Positions 8,231 through 16,518 of a stretch of DNA of 64,000 bases are shown here, one piece after another. The notes under the pieces were generated by a model, which was given only the letters and a program-made list of their open reading frames with translations, had not been told where the DNA came from and did no database searches. The DNA comes from Paraliobacillus sp. PM-2 (GTDB taxonomy: Bacteria; Bacillota; Bacilli; Bacillales; Amphibacillaceae): assembly GCF_001368815.1 (NCBI RefSeq), contig NZ_CTEI01000003.1, forward strand, positions 62,001 through 126,000, read 5' to 3'. The position numbers and the translations under genes were made by a program. The stretch's first letter is position 1; each line of letters starts with the position of its first letter.

Positions 8231-9013
8231 ATGAGTCTACGTATTGCCTTACTTCAAACAGATATTGTATTTGGTGATCCAGAAGGGAATAAAAAGAAGA
8301 TGGAACAGTACTTCAAATATATCAATTCAGATGTTGATATTGTCGTTCTCCCTGAATTATGGACTACTGGATACGATTTAAATCGACTAGATGAAATTGC
8401 TGATACGAATGCCCAAGATTCCATTGCGTTTTTAACACAATTAGCTAAACATTATCATGTAAATATTGTTGGTGGTTCTGTAGCAAAACGTACGCCAGAA
8501 GGGGTAACCAATACCATGTTGGTTATTAATCGAAAAGGAGAATTTGTTTCGGAATATGAAAAAGCCCACCTTTTTCGCTTAATGAATGAAGAAAAGTTTT
8601 TAATAGAGGGGAATCATACTGGCTTATTTACATTAGAAAATGAACCAAGTGCTGGTGTAATTTGCTACGATATCCGCTTTCCAGAATGGATTCGCACAAA
8701 CATGGTTGATGGAGCAAAAATGCTTTTTGTCGTTGCTCAATGGCCATTGGTGAGGATTGATCATTGGAAGACTTTATTAACGGCCCGTGCGATAGAAAAT
8801 CAGTGCTATGTAATAGCTTGTAATAGAGTTGGAGAAGATCCAAATAATACATTTGGTGGACATTCAATGTTCATTAATCCATGGGGAGAAGTAATCAGAG
8901 AAGCTAGCACAGAAGAGGAAATGCTACGATGTTCCATTAATTTAACAGATGTGGATAACATTCGTAAAACGATCCCCGTTTTTGATGATCGCCGCCCAGA
9001 TATCTATCAATAA
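8231..9013 (+). CDS. Carbon-nitrogen hydrolase (omega-amidase/MtnU-like)
   Basis: 260-residue nitrilase-superfamily amidase. The catalytic triad is visible: Glu42 in LPELWTTGYD, Lys111 in YEKAHLF, and Cys145 in GVICYDIRFPEW. The sequence resembles YkrU/MtnU, the omega-amidase that hydrolyses alpha-keto-glutaramate or its methionine-salvage analogue. No other mtn genes are nearby, so the precise substrate is uncertain. It has its own consensus promoter and ends in a bidirectional hairpin. Alternative: another member of nitrilase branch 10. Confidence 0.85.
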   Translation: MSLRIALLQTDIVFGDPEGNKKKMEQYFKYINSDVDIVVLPELWTTGYDLNRLDEIADTNAQDSIAFLTQLAKHYHVNIVGGSVAKRTPEGVTNTMLVINRKGEFVSEYEKAHLFRLMNEEKFLIEGNHTGLFTLENEPSAGVICYDIRFPEWIRTNMVDGAKMLFVVAQWPLVRIDHWKTLLTARAIENQCYVIACNRVGEDPNNTFGGHSMFINPWGEVIREASTEEEMLRCSINLTDVDNIRKTIPVFDDRRPDIYQ

Positions 9014-9044
9014 TGGGACACGGGGCCTGACCCCCTGTCCCATT
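9013..9044. terminator. GC-rich bidirectional hairpin
   Basis: A 14-bp stem with one C-C mismatch (AATGGGACA... pairing with ...TGTCCCATT) and loop CCTGA, lying between convergent genes 4 bp apart from each end. Much richer in GC than the surroundings. I recall similar GGGACAC-GGGG hairpins dispersed in Bacillaceae intergenic regions, but did not check. Confidence 0.7.
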
Positions 9045-9048
9045 CTCA

Positions 9049-9477
9049 TTAAAGGCTGGCGATTTCTTCTTTTGGTTTTCGCATAAGTGACATAATTCCT
9101 GCAGCAAGATAAAATATTCCTGTGAATATACTTATTCCTACGGGCAATATCGTTACAACTGCAACAGATACAATGAACAGGATCCCTGCTGCTTTTGGTT
9201 TTTTATTTCCTTTAAGGAATACTATCGCTACAATACCAGCAATCATTGCAGCTAAGGAAACAACAATTAAAATAACCGCTCCAGCTCCCATTGATTCAAT
9301 AAATGTTTGAAAATCTGGTAGTGCTACTTCTGGATTTTGTTCGACCATATCTGTATAAATCTCTTCAATTGTCTCTGGATTTTTTCTCATCAAAAGCATT
9401 GAACCGCCCAGAATTGCGGCAATACCATAAATAAGCGTTCCAATAATCCCTAATATAATCTCTACTGTTCGTTTCAT
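9049..9477 (-). CDS. DUF4064 membrane protein
   Basis: 142-residue integral membrane protein with four predicted segments (about 5-28, 65-88, 95-112, 113-135) and a polar loop carrying NPETIEEIYTDMVEQNPE between the first two. This layout and the MKRTVEIILGIIG start fit the DUF4064 family of Gram-positive bacteria, whose function is unknown. The start follows AAAGGAG. No operon partner. Confidence 0.75.
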   Translation of the reverse strand: MKRTVEIILGIIGTLIYGIAAILGGSMLLMRKNPETIEEIYTDMVEQNPEVALPDFQTFIESMGAGAVILIVVSLAAMIAGIVAIVFLKGNKKPKAAGILFIVSVAVVTILPVGISIFTGIFYLAAGIMSLMRKPKEEIASL

Positions 9478-9736
9478 CTTAAAACTCTCCTTTTTTTATT
9501 GTCCTGCAATATCTCTTCTTGTAAATGACCACTAAGTAACTACGATGAACAGTATATAATATACCAATAATCTAGTGTTAGAGAAAGTCAAACTCATTCT
9601 TTTTTTCTAGACTACAGCCAAGACTAAATATACTTACGGATATAATGAATTAATTGTTTCATTTTTAATAAAGATAAGGCTTTTAGACTATTTAATTTAT
9701 AAAATTATCAGCTGCTATCATTTGTAATAGCAACCA

Positions 9737-10540
9737 TCATTCCACACCATAGTTTCTCCTTGCAGCATGGTTAGTTGAGCCAACTCCCCTACCAAAGGAT
9801 AGGGAATGGCGAATAGCGGCATGAACAAATTCTTTTGCTAATCGTACCGACTCTTCCATGTCTCTTCCTTTAGCTAATTCAGCTGCAATTGCAGAAGAGT
9901 AACTACAGCCAGCCCCACTTGTATGAATCGTACGCACTCTTGGCTTTTCATAATAGTTAAACCGCTCCCCATCAAACAACACATCAATCGCTTGGTCTTT
10001 CAACGCACCACCTTTGATTAATACGTAGCTTGGTCCTAATTTGAAAAGCTCTTTGGCCGCTTTCTCCATATCTACTACGCTACGAATCATCGTTTTTCTA
10101 TTTAATAATTTCCCTGCTTCATGTAAATTTGGTGTAATAATCGTTGCTAAAGGTATTAATTTTTCCTTTAAGACTACAATCGCATCATCTGCTAAAAGCT
10201 GCGAACCCATTTTACCGATCATCACCGGATCTACTACGATCTGTTTTGTAGGACAATCTTGTAACCAAGTAGCAATCTCCTCAATGAGTTCTTTTGAAAA
10301 AAGCATTCCTGTTTTAATCGTGTCGACACCGACATGTTCCAAAGCTGCTTCATATTGCGCCTTTACCATTTCTTTATCATGGATAAAAATTCCTTGTGTT
10401 GTTTTACTGTTATTAGCTACAATTGCTGTAATTGCAGCCATGCCATATACATCACACTCTTGAAAAGTCTTTAAATCCGCTTGAATCCCTGCACTTCCTT
10501 GCGCAGCGGATCCTGCAATACTTAATACGCGTGCTTTCAT
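9737..10540 (-). CDS. Pyridoxal/hydroxymethylpyrimidine kinase, PdxK/ThiD family
   Basis: 267-residue ribokinase-fold kinase. Features are the N-terminal LSIAGSAAQGSAGIQADLKTFQE substrate motif, the VVDPVMIGK segment, ITPNLHEAG, and the anion-hole HTSGAGCSYSSAIAAELAKG near residue 210. The usual GSDSSGGAG is altered to GSAAQGSAG. The SGAGCSYS form resembles the B. subtilis PdxK (formerly annotated ThiD) more than the TGTGCTF form of true ThiD, a copy of which lies at 18692. It therefore probably phosphorylates pyridoxine/pyridoxal for vitamin B6 salvage; HMP kinase activity is possible. Monocistronic. Confidence 0.8.
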   Translation of the reverse strand: MKARVLSIAGSAAQGSAGIQADLKTFQECDVYGMAAITAIVANNSKTTQGIFIHDKEMVKAQYEAALEHVGVDTIKTGMLFSKELIEEIATWLQDCPTKQIVVDPVMIGKMGSQLLADDAIVVLKEKLIPLATIITPNLHEAGKLLNRKTMIRSVVDMEKAAKELFKLGPSYVLIKGGALKDQAIDVLFDGERFNYYEKPRVRTIHTSGAGCSYSSAIAAELAKGRDMEESVRLAKEFVHAAIRHSLSFGRGVGSTNHAARRNYGVE

Positions 10541-10564
10541 GTTAAATCCTTCCTTCCCGTTGCA

Positions 10565-11056
10565 TTACCAGATGGCTAAAGAGACAAAAAACCAAATGAT
10601 CATCATCAGTTGAATGAACACTTTTGCAGCAACGCCACCTAAAAAGCCAAATAATGACCCTATCGCAGCTCGAATCGCTTCTTTACCTGTTCGTTTTTGC
10701 ATCAATTCAATCAAAATAACCACCACAAATGGAACAATTAAGATACCAAATGGCGGAACAATAAATGAACCAACAATCACAGCTACACCAGCTGCTCGCT
10801 CTCCCCATTTACTGCCACCATATCTTTTAACAAAATAGCCATTTGCAAAAACATCTGAGACAATTAGTATAATCGTCAAGACAGCCATTGATGTCCAAAA
10901 TATCCAATTAAAATCTGAATTGAAAGTGAAATAATACAAGAAAAAGCCTATCCACAAAACGAGTGGCGAAGGAATGATCGGATAGATTATTCCAACAAAG
11001 CTCAAAATAAAACTTGCAATAATTAACATCCAAATAATGATATCCACCATATACAC
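10565..11056 (-). CDS. DUF456 family membrane protein
   Basis: 163-residue protein with about five membrane segments and the DUF456 landmarks: GIIYPIIPSPLVLWIGFFLYY near the N terminus, SKWGERAAGVAVIVGSFIVPPFGILIVPF in the middle and a glycine-rich IGSLFGFLGGVAAK helix. The family (YqgC in B. subtilis) has no established function. It lies 24 bp upstream of the PdxK-like gene and may be co-transcribed with it. Confidence 0.8.
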   Translation of the reverse strand: MYMVDIIIWMLIIASFILSFVGIIYPIIPSPLVLWIGFFLYYFTFNSDFNWIFWTSMAVLTIILIVSDVFANGYFVKRYGGSKWGERAAGVAVIVGSFIVPPFGILIVPFVVVILIELMQKRTGKEAIRAAIGSLFGFLGGVAAKVFIQLMMIIWFFVSLAIW

Positions 11057-11083
11057 TCCCCCTTCGCTAGTTTGAAGTAGAAA

Positions 11084-11111
11084 ATGGAGTTGTCGATAAC
11101 GACAACTCCAT
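11084..11111 (-). terminator. Terminator of the PfpI gene
   Basis: Perfect 12-bp stem ATGGAGTTGTCG / CGACAACTCCAT with loop ATAA, followed on the minus strand by TTTTC. Confidence 0.85.
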
Positions 11112-11129
11112 CCTTACTAACCTGAAAAT

Positions 11130-11654
11130 TTAGTTTTCTGCTAATTTATCAGCGAATGCTTTGACATAAGGTGGTAAATCTGGTGGACGACGACTAGAAA
11201 TAATATGTCCATCAACAATTACCGCTTCATCATGCCACGTTGCCCCAGCATTGGTCATGTCATCTTTGATGCCTGGTGTACTCGTTACTTGTTTCCCTTG
11301 TAGAATGTTAGCTGAAATTAATACCCAACCAGCATGACAGATTTGACCAATTGGCTTCTTCATCTTATCCATATGTTTTATGAAGTCAATCACTTCTTGG
11401 TATCTTCTCAATTTATCTGGTGCCCAACCACCTGGTACAAGGATCCCATCATAGGATGACACATCTACATCTGTAAAAGCTTTATCCGATGTTGCTGGCA
11501 CGCCATATTTTCCATTATAGGTTTTATTTGCTTCTTTTCCTACTAAATCTACCGTTGTTCCTTCCTCACGTAGACGAAGTACAGGATACCAAAGCTCTAA
11601 ATCTTCAAAATCATCTTCTACTAATGCAATAATTTTTTTATTAGCAAGACGCAT
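11130..11654 (-). CDS. DJ-1/PfpI family protein (YfkM-like)
   Basis: 174-residue type-1 glutamine-amidotransferase-like protein. The nucleophile elbow is IGQICHAGWVLISAN with Cys near residue 104, followed by His; the oxyanion segment is GILVPGGWAPDKLR. It matches general stress protein 18 (YfkM) and Pyrococcus protease I. Proposed activities in the family are deglycase, chaperone and protease; none can be assigned from sequence. The start follows AAAGGAGGGG. Monocistronic with a strong terminator. Confidence 0.88.
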   Translation of the reverse strand: MRLANKKIIALVEDDFEDLELWYPVLRLREEGTTVDLVGKEANKTYNGKYGVPATSDKAFTDVDVSSYDGILVPGGWAPDKLRRYQEVIDFIKHMDKMKKPIGQICHAGWVLISANILQGKQVTSTPGIKDDMTNAGATWHDEAVIVDGHIISSRRPPDLPPYVKAFADKLAEN

Positions 11655-11691
11655 GTAACCCCTCCTTTGTTTAACTTAACAACCTATACTG

Positions 11692-12402
11692 TTATTCTTT
11701 CCCCAAAGAAAAACCTTCAAACAATCTGCCGCCATATGGTGCTAACACTTCATCAACTAAATCGATCAGCGGCTTTTTTTCTCCCTTTTTATAAAAGCTT
11801 TCTAATGCATGGATATAACGTTCAGCAAAGCCTTGATCATACCGTTTTAATTCTCGATAAATCCACTTCGATTCTCCAACCCATTGGTCATTTATTCGCA
11901 AATAAAATTCATGTAATGTAGCTGCTAAACTTAGCACAATACAAATCGCTTCTTGTCGCGTTGTCGCCCCAATAAAATCATCAACAAGATCAGTTAATGT
12001 ATAACGCTGTATCTTGATCGTTTGATCTGACCATACTGCTGGTCCATTTGCAATGATTTGTTGCGCTTCTGTTTGCATCACCGATACGATGCCATTATCT
12101 CGAATAATACTCCCTTCTGCAACCATCCGAGGTAAATGAGGTGTACCACTAGCTGCATCCATTGCGAAAAAAGAAGAATAGGAAGTTGTGGTGTGCACAA
12201 ACAATTCGATCGGCCATCCGAAAGCTACCAGTGATTCACGATAACTATGGTCCATTGTATCATCTATAATGACGATATCTAAATCAGAAGTACTTGTTGC
12301 TTCTTTGCGCACGACACTCCCTGCTAAAATTGCTGCACTACAATTCGGAAAATAGTGTTCTACAAAAAGTACTGCTGTTTCAAATGCTGATTTTCTCTCC
12401 AC
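11692..12402 (-). CDS. Nucleotidyltransferase-domain protein
   Basis: 236-residue protein with an N-terminal nucleotidyltransferase fold: AAILAGSVVRKEATSTSDLDIVIIDD at about residues 22-47 holds the GS...DxD catalytic signature of pol-beta-type enzymes such as antibiotic adenylyltransferases. The C-terminal half is helical and may bind the acceptor. The acceptor is not identifiable. It starts with GTG at 12402, after AAAGGGTGA, and begins 2 bp after the stop of the GNAT-Nudix gene, so the two are translationally close and co-transcribed. Confidence 0.75.
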   Translation of the reverse strand: MERKSAFETAVLFVEHYFPNCSAAILAGSVVRKEATSTSDLDIVIIDDTMDHSYRESLVAFGWPIELFVHTTTSYSSFFAMDAASGTPHLPRMVAEGSIIRDNGIVSVMQTEAQQIIANGPAVWSDQTIKIQRYTLTDLVDDFIGATTRQEAICIVLSLAATLHEFYLRINDQWVGESKWIYRELKRYDQGFAERYIHALESFYKKGEKKPLIDLVDEVLAPYGGRLFEGFSLGKE

Positions 12403-12404
12403 AT

Positions 12405-13415
12405 TTAGTCACCCTTTTGATATGCTTTAAGCATGATTTGGGTTATTTTATGCAGTGGAGTAGGTAAATTTTCCATTGAAAAATAACAAAGTGCCTCACT
12501 TTCCCCATCATTCATCTGTAATTCTCCTGACACATCATTCGTTTTAAACAGTGAGATAACATGATACACTTGGTCTCCATTCGGGTATTTATCATATAAA
12601 TGATCCCCTGATAGCAATTTGATAAAGGTTAACTGATTTGCATGCAAACCAGTTTCCTCCAATAATTCTCTTTTGGCTGTCTGTTCCAAGTTTTCACCAA
12701 TTTCCATCGCGCCACCTGGTAATCCCCAATCATGCGTATCTGAGCGAAGCTGAAGTAATACTTCCTGTTTATCATTAAATACCATCACTCCAGCACCCGC
12801 CATGATTAACGGTTTTGTACCAACATATTTACGAAGATCAAGAATATAATTTTCCATCAGAGTTTTTTCCTGCTGTGGTAGCCATTCTGCTGCCAACATG
12901 CTATAAATGGCATGATCCACAAAACATCCATCTATTCTTTCTGCCTGTCTCAACCTACCTTCATATGTAAATCCTAGCCTTTCCGGAATCGCCCGGCTAT
13001 TCTGATTGTATATTGCTGCGCGAATTTCTACACGATTCATTGCTAGTTCTTTAAATGCATAAGTTGTCAGACCGTAAACAACTCGGGTCATAATCCCTTT
13101 CCCTTGATAACGTTCCCCAAGCCAATAGCCAATATGAGCCGTCTTATTTGTCCAATCAAAGGAATTAAAACCAGCTACTCCAACGATTTGACCTTGAAAA
13201 ATAATAGCTGTGTTTAATGACTTGTTATCTGCATACCCTTTAATCGTCGCATGTATAAAATCTATTGTATCTTGTACGCTTTTCGTTACATCTACCCACG
13301 GCAACCACTTCCTCAAATAAGTTCGTGATTGATCAGTTAAATAAAAGATTGCTTCTGCATCTGATTGCTCCAACTGTTTCAAATATATTTCCTCATCAAT
13401 GGTATAGTTGAACAT
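12405..13415 (-). CDS. GNAT acetyltransferase fused to Nudix hydrolase
   Basis: 336-residue two-domain protein. Residues 1-180 form a RimJ/RimL-type acetyltransferase (FNYTIDEEIYLKQLEQSDA start, GYWLGERYQGKGIMTRVV acetyl-CoA loop, NSRAIPERLGFTYEGRLRQ). Residues 205-330 form a Nudix domain (GAGVMVFNDKQEVLLQLR, then a complete Nudix box from GGAMEIGENLEQTAKREL to LEETG). Each domain is full length and there is no frameshift between them. The ATG at 13415 is chosen because AGGAGG lies upstream; an earlier GTG lacks a ribosome binding site. Substrates unknown. Confidence 0.88.
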   Translation of the reverse strand: MFNYTIDEEIYLKQLEQSDAEAIFYLTDQSRTYLRKWLPWVDVTKSVQDTIDFIHATIKGYADNKSLNTAIIFQGQIVGVAGFNSFDWTNKTAHIGYWLGERYQGKGIMTRVVYGLTTYAFKELAMNRVEIRAAIYNQNSRAIPERLGFTYEGRLRQAERIDGCFVDHAIYSMLAAEWLPQQEKTLMENYILDLRKYVGTKPLIMAGAGVMVFNDKQEVLLQLRSDTHDWGLPGGAMEIGENLEQTAKRELLEETGLHANQLTFIKLLSGDHLYDKYPNGDQVYHVISLFKTNDVSGELQMNDGESEALCYFSMENLPTPLHKITQIMLKAYQKGD

Positions 13416-13505
13416 TGTATGTATTCCTCCTCTCTCTTTCACGATAGCATATCGCTATAAAACTGGATAGAAAAATACAACTTTACTTTAGGTATACCAT
13501 ATATT

Positions 13506-13520
13506 TGTGAAAATTTCACA
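13506..13520. promoter_or_regulatory. Perfect 15-bp palindromic site, binder unknown
   Basis: TGTGAAAATTTCACA is a 7-1-7 palindrome between the divergent GNAT-Nudix gene and iron ABC operon. Its half-sites resemble Rex and Fnr/CRP sites, but the spacing is one base short of Fnr/CRP (N6) and one short of Rex (N4 between TTGTGAA and TTCACAA). Confidence 0.45.
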
Positions 13521-13574
13521 CGCAATATCGTAAAGGTTTTTAATAACATTCCTAAAAATTTTTATTAAAAAGCA

Positions 13575-13602
13575 TTGACTTAAATATAATTATCAGTAAA
13601 AT
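13575..13602 (+). promoter_or_regulatory. Sigma-A promoter of the iron ABC operon
   Basis: TTGACT (13575-13580), 16-bp spacer, TAAAAT (13597-13602), immediately followed by the Fur-box candidate. Confidence 0.65.
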
Positions 13603-13622
13603 GATATTGAGAATCAATATCA
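13602..13622 (+). promoter_or_regulatory. Fur-box candidate
   Basis: TGATATTGA...TCAATATCA forms a 9-bp inverted repeat around GAA. It contains the TGATA..TATCA arms and the ATTGAGAATCAAT core similar to the Fur 7-1-7 consensus TGATAATNATTATCA. Placed at the start site of an iron importer operon, which supports Fur repression. Confidence 0.7.
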
Positions 13623-13650
13623 TTTAAGAGATTACATAGGGGGATTTAAA

Positions 13651-14724
13651 TTGAATAAAAATCGTTTGTTACTCGGACTAGTATTATTACTAACTGCTGT
13701 CCTTGTTTTATCTGCATGTGGAGAGAAAGAACAGAAAGATAATTCAGCGGAAGGTAACCAGAATGCAGAAAGTGGCGTTGTAAACTTGTACACTAGTCGT
13801 CACTATGATTCTGATAATGAACTTTTTGCAACATTTACAGAACAAACAGGTATCAAAGTAAATGTAGTACAAGGTGACTCTGATGAATTAATTGAGCGCC
13901 TAAATCGTGAAGGCGAAGCAACAGAGGCCGATCTATTCTTTACTGCTGATGCAGGCCGTTTGTTCCGCGCCAAAGAAGCAGGCCTATTACAATCAGTAGA
14001 AAGTACAACCATTAGCAATAACATTCCTGAAAATCTTCGTGATGCAGATAATCAATGGTTTGGTCTAACGAAACGTGCTCGTGTAATGGTATATGCGAAA
14101 GACCGTGTAGATGAATCAGAGCTCTCAACTTATGAAGCACTAACGGATGATAAATGGCAGGGGAAAGTACTCATTCGTTCTTCTGAAAATATTTATAACC
14201 AATCACTTCTAGCCTCTTTCATTGAATTAAATGGAGCAGATGCTGCGAAAGAATGGGCAAATGGTATCGTTGAAAACATGGCTCGTAAACCACAAGGTGG
14301 AGATAGAGATCAAGCGAAAGGTATTGCAGCTGGAGAAGGGGATATTGCAGTTATCAACACCTACTATTTCGGAAAGATGTTACATTCTGAAGATCCAGAG
14401 GAAGTAAAAGTTGCTGAAGGGCTATCGCTTTTCTTCCCTAATCAAGAAACAACAGGAACGCATGTTAACGTTAGTGGTCTTGGTGTAACAAAGCACGCAA
14501 AAAACAAAGACAATGCTATAAAGTTGATCGAATTCCTATCTAGTGAAGAAGCTCAAGCACGTTTTGCTGAAGCAAACTACGAGTATCCAGTTAATCCAAA
14601 TGCAGAAGTATCTGATTTACTTAAATCTTGGGGTAAATTTAAAGAACAAGACATTAATTTAACTAAGCTTGGTGAAAACAACGCTGAAGCAGTGATGATT
14701 TTTAATGAAGTTGGTTGGAAATAA
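13651..14724 (+). CDS. Iron(III) ABC transporter substrate-binding lipoprotein (FutA/FbpA type)
   Basis: 357-residue extracellular lipoprotein that captures ferric iron for the importer encoded next. Signal peptide with lipobox LSAC (Cys about 23), linker, then mature protein starting VVNLYTSRHYDSDNELFATF. The conserved iron-site region NTYYFGKML (adjacent Tyr residues near 230) and HVNVSGLGVTKHAKN are typical of FutA. The start is TTG at 13651 with AGGGGGATT upstream. It is followed by a leaky-looking hairpin before the permease gene, which could set a higher level of binding protein than of membrane components. Fur regulation is likely. Confidence 0.92.
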   Translation: MNKNRLLLGLVLLLTAVLVLSACGEKEQKDNSAEGNQNAESGVVNLYTSRHYDSDNELFATFTEQTGIKVNVVQGDSDELIERLNREGEATEADLFFTADAGRLFRAKEAGLLQSVESTTISNNIPENLRDADNQWFGLTKRARVMVYAKDRVDESELSTYEALTDDKWQGKVLIRSSENIYNQSLLASFIELNGADAAKEWANGIVENMARKPQGGDRDQAKGIAAGEGDIAVINTYYFGKMLHSEDPEEVKVAEGLSLFFPNQETTGTHVNVSGLGVTKHAKNKDNAIKLIEFLSSEEAQARFAEANYEYPVNPNAEVSDLLKSWGKFKEQDINLTKLGENNAEAVMIFNEVGWK

Positions 14725-14739
14725 AAAATATATGTTCAC

Positions 14740-14784
14740 ACAGACTGTCTCATCCATTAACATAGGGTGGGGCAATCTGTTTTA
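14740..14784 (+). terminator. Intercistronic hairpin between binding protein and permease genes
   Basis: 16-bp stem (14740-14755 with 14765-14780) containing one mismatch and several G-U pairs, followed by TTTTA. The gap to the permease gene has no separate strong promoter, so this is probably a partial terminator or mRNA-stabilising hairpin. Confidence 0.6.
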
Positions 14785-14800
14785 TTCGTGAAAGATTTGC

Positions 14801-16513
14801 TTGCAATATTCGACTGACACGACTAAACTTTACAAGAAAAAATATATGTTTAACTTAGATTGCAAGGGTGTGTCTACCATCAAACGAATTCAAAAACTAT
14901 TTATTCATATTAATGGTTGGTCTATGTTAACGTTCCTATTCGTTCTCATTGTCCTCCTACCAAACTTAACTATTCTTCTCCAACTTTTTTCTGAACCAAA
15001 TCAAAATTGGGAACACATAAAAACGTATATGTTGCAAGAATACTTAGTTACTACTTTTATCATGTTAGCTTGCCTTGGGGTTCTTACAATCGTTATTGGT
15101 GTAAGTCTAGCATGGCTTGTTTCTGCATACGATTTCCCAATGAAACGATTCCTAAAATGGGGACTAATCTTACCATTGGCTATTCCACCTTATATAGGTG
15201 CCTATACTTACCATGGTCTATTAAATTACACCGGAATCATTCAAACAACGTTGCGTGATTTGTTTGCGATTCAAGTAAATCAAAAGTATTTCGACATTAT
15301 GAACATACCGGGAGCTATTTTTATTTTTACGATGTTTTTATTTCCCTATGTATTTATGATCACACGTGCGTTTCTTGCAAAACAATCTGCTTCGATTATT
15401 GAAAATGCGAGATTACTAGGTAGTAGTTCATTTGAAATCTTTTTTCGCATTGTTATACCGATTTCTCGTGTAGCAATAGTTGGCGGCGTGAGTCTTGTTA
15501 TTTTAGAATTTTTAAATGATTACGGTGTTGTTAAATACTTTGGCATTCAAACGCTCAGTACTGCTATCTTTCAAACGTGGTTTGGATTAGGCGACCTCGA
15601 ATCGGCAATAAAATTAGCTGGTACGTTAATGGCAATCGTTCTTTTTCTTCTAATAATAGAAAAAATATTGCGCGGTAGAAAAAAATATAGTTCAACAACT
15701 ACGAAGATGCGCCCTCTTCAGCCAATAAAATTAACTGGATGGAAAGCAGGAATAACTCTTTTTTACTGTGGAGGTATTTTTACATTTGCTTTTTTAATAC
15801 CTTTTGCACAGTTGGTCATATGGGTATTTATGGCTTATGATGCAGTTCCTTATCAGGAATTTCTTAAAATAATTAAAAACTCCATTTTTGTAGCAAGCGT
15901 CGGTTCCATTGCAATTGTAATCATTGCTTTAGTAATTGGTAACTTTACAAGGTTAAATAATGGGTTGTTTTCCAAAATTTCGGAAAAGTTTGTTATTCTC
16001 GGTTATTCCATACCTGGTGCAGTAATTGCCATTGGGGTTTTGACAATATTTATTGGTTTGGATAAATTCCTTCGTTCCTTTTATGATTTACTCGGTATCA
16101 ATCAAACATTAACTTTAAGTACTAGTCTTTTATTGTTATGCTTTGCATATGTCATTCGCTTTTTAGCAATTGGTTACAACTCCATTGAAGCTGGGTATGC
16201 AAAACATGGAAACCATTATACTGAAGCATCGAGAATGTTAGGAATGACGATGACACAAACATTTTTCAAAGTGGATTTAAAATTAATAAAAAGCGCCGTA
16301 TTTAGTGCATTCATCTTATCTTGGGTTGAAATTATTAAAGAATTACCTTTGACGTTAATACTTAGGCCATTTAATTTTGAAACATTGGCTACCAAGGCGT
16401 TCCAATATGCCGGAAATGAAATGATCCAAGAAGCGGCAATACCTTCTATTATTATCGTTGTAATCAGTGGTATTTTTATCTTTTTCTTACATTATATTAT
16501 GGAAAAGGAGTAA
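14801..16513 (+). CDS. Iron(III) ABC transporter permease (FbpB type)
   Basis: Up to 570 residues with two fused permease halves, about twelve membrane segments. Each half has an EAA-type loop: ENARLLGSSSFEIFFRIVIPISR near 195-217 and EASRMLGMTMTQTFFKVDLKLIKS near 480-503. Family members are about 530-560 residues. The start is unclear: the frame opens at a TTG at 14801, while ATG 14846 and GTG 14870 (next to AAGGGT) give a more usual N terminus, and no candidate has a strong Shine-Dalgarno. It moves ferric iron across the membrane with the ATPase encoded 5 bp downstream. Confidence 0.9.
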   Translation: MQYSTDTTKLYKKKYMFNLDCKGVSTIKRIQKLFIHINGWSMLTFLFVLIVLLPNLTILLQLFSEPNQNWEHIKTYMLQEYLVTTFIMLACLGVLTIVIGVSLAWLVSAYDFPMKRFLKWGLILPLAIPPYIGAYTYHGLLNYTGIIQTTLRDLFAIQVNQKYFDIMNIPGAIFIFTMFLFPYVFMITRAFLAKQSASIIENARLLGSSSFEIFFRIVIPISRVAIVGGVSLVILEFLNDYGVVKYFGIQTLSTAIFQTWFGLGDLESAIKLAGTLMAIVLFLLIIEKILRGRKKYSSTTTKMRPLQPIKLTGWKAGITLFYCGGIFTFAFLIPFAQLVIWVFMAYDAVPYQEFLKIIKNSIFVASVGSIAIVIIALVIGNFTRLNNGLFSKISEKFVILGYSIPGAVIAIGVLTIFIGLDKFLRSFYDLLGINQTLTLSTSLLLLCFAYVIRFLAIGYNSIEAGYAKHGNHYTEASRMLGMTMTQTFFKVDLKLIKSAVFSAFILSWVEIIKELPLTLILRPFNFETLATKAFQYAGNEMIQEAAIPSIIIVVISGIFIFFLHYIMEKE

Positions 16514-16518
16514 TCCTA

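Noticed and set aside
10041-10463. 140-residue ORF antisense to the PdxK-like gene
   Set aside because: Shadow of a well-supported kinase; no start signals or recognisable domain.
9737-10540. Second thiD copy for thiamine synthesis
   Set aside because: The anion-hole motif SGAGCSYS and altered substrate loop look more like PdxK; the true thiD is in the riboswitch-controlled operon.
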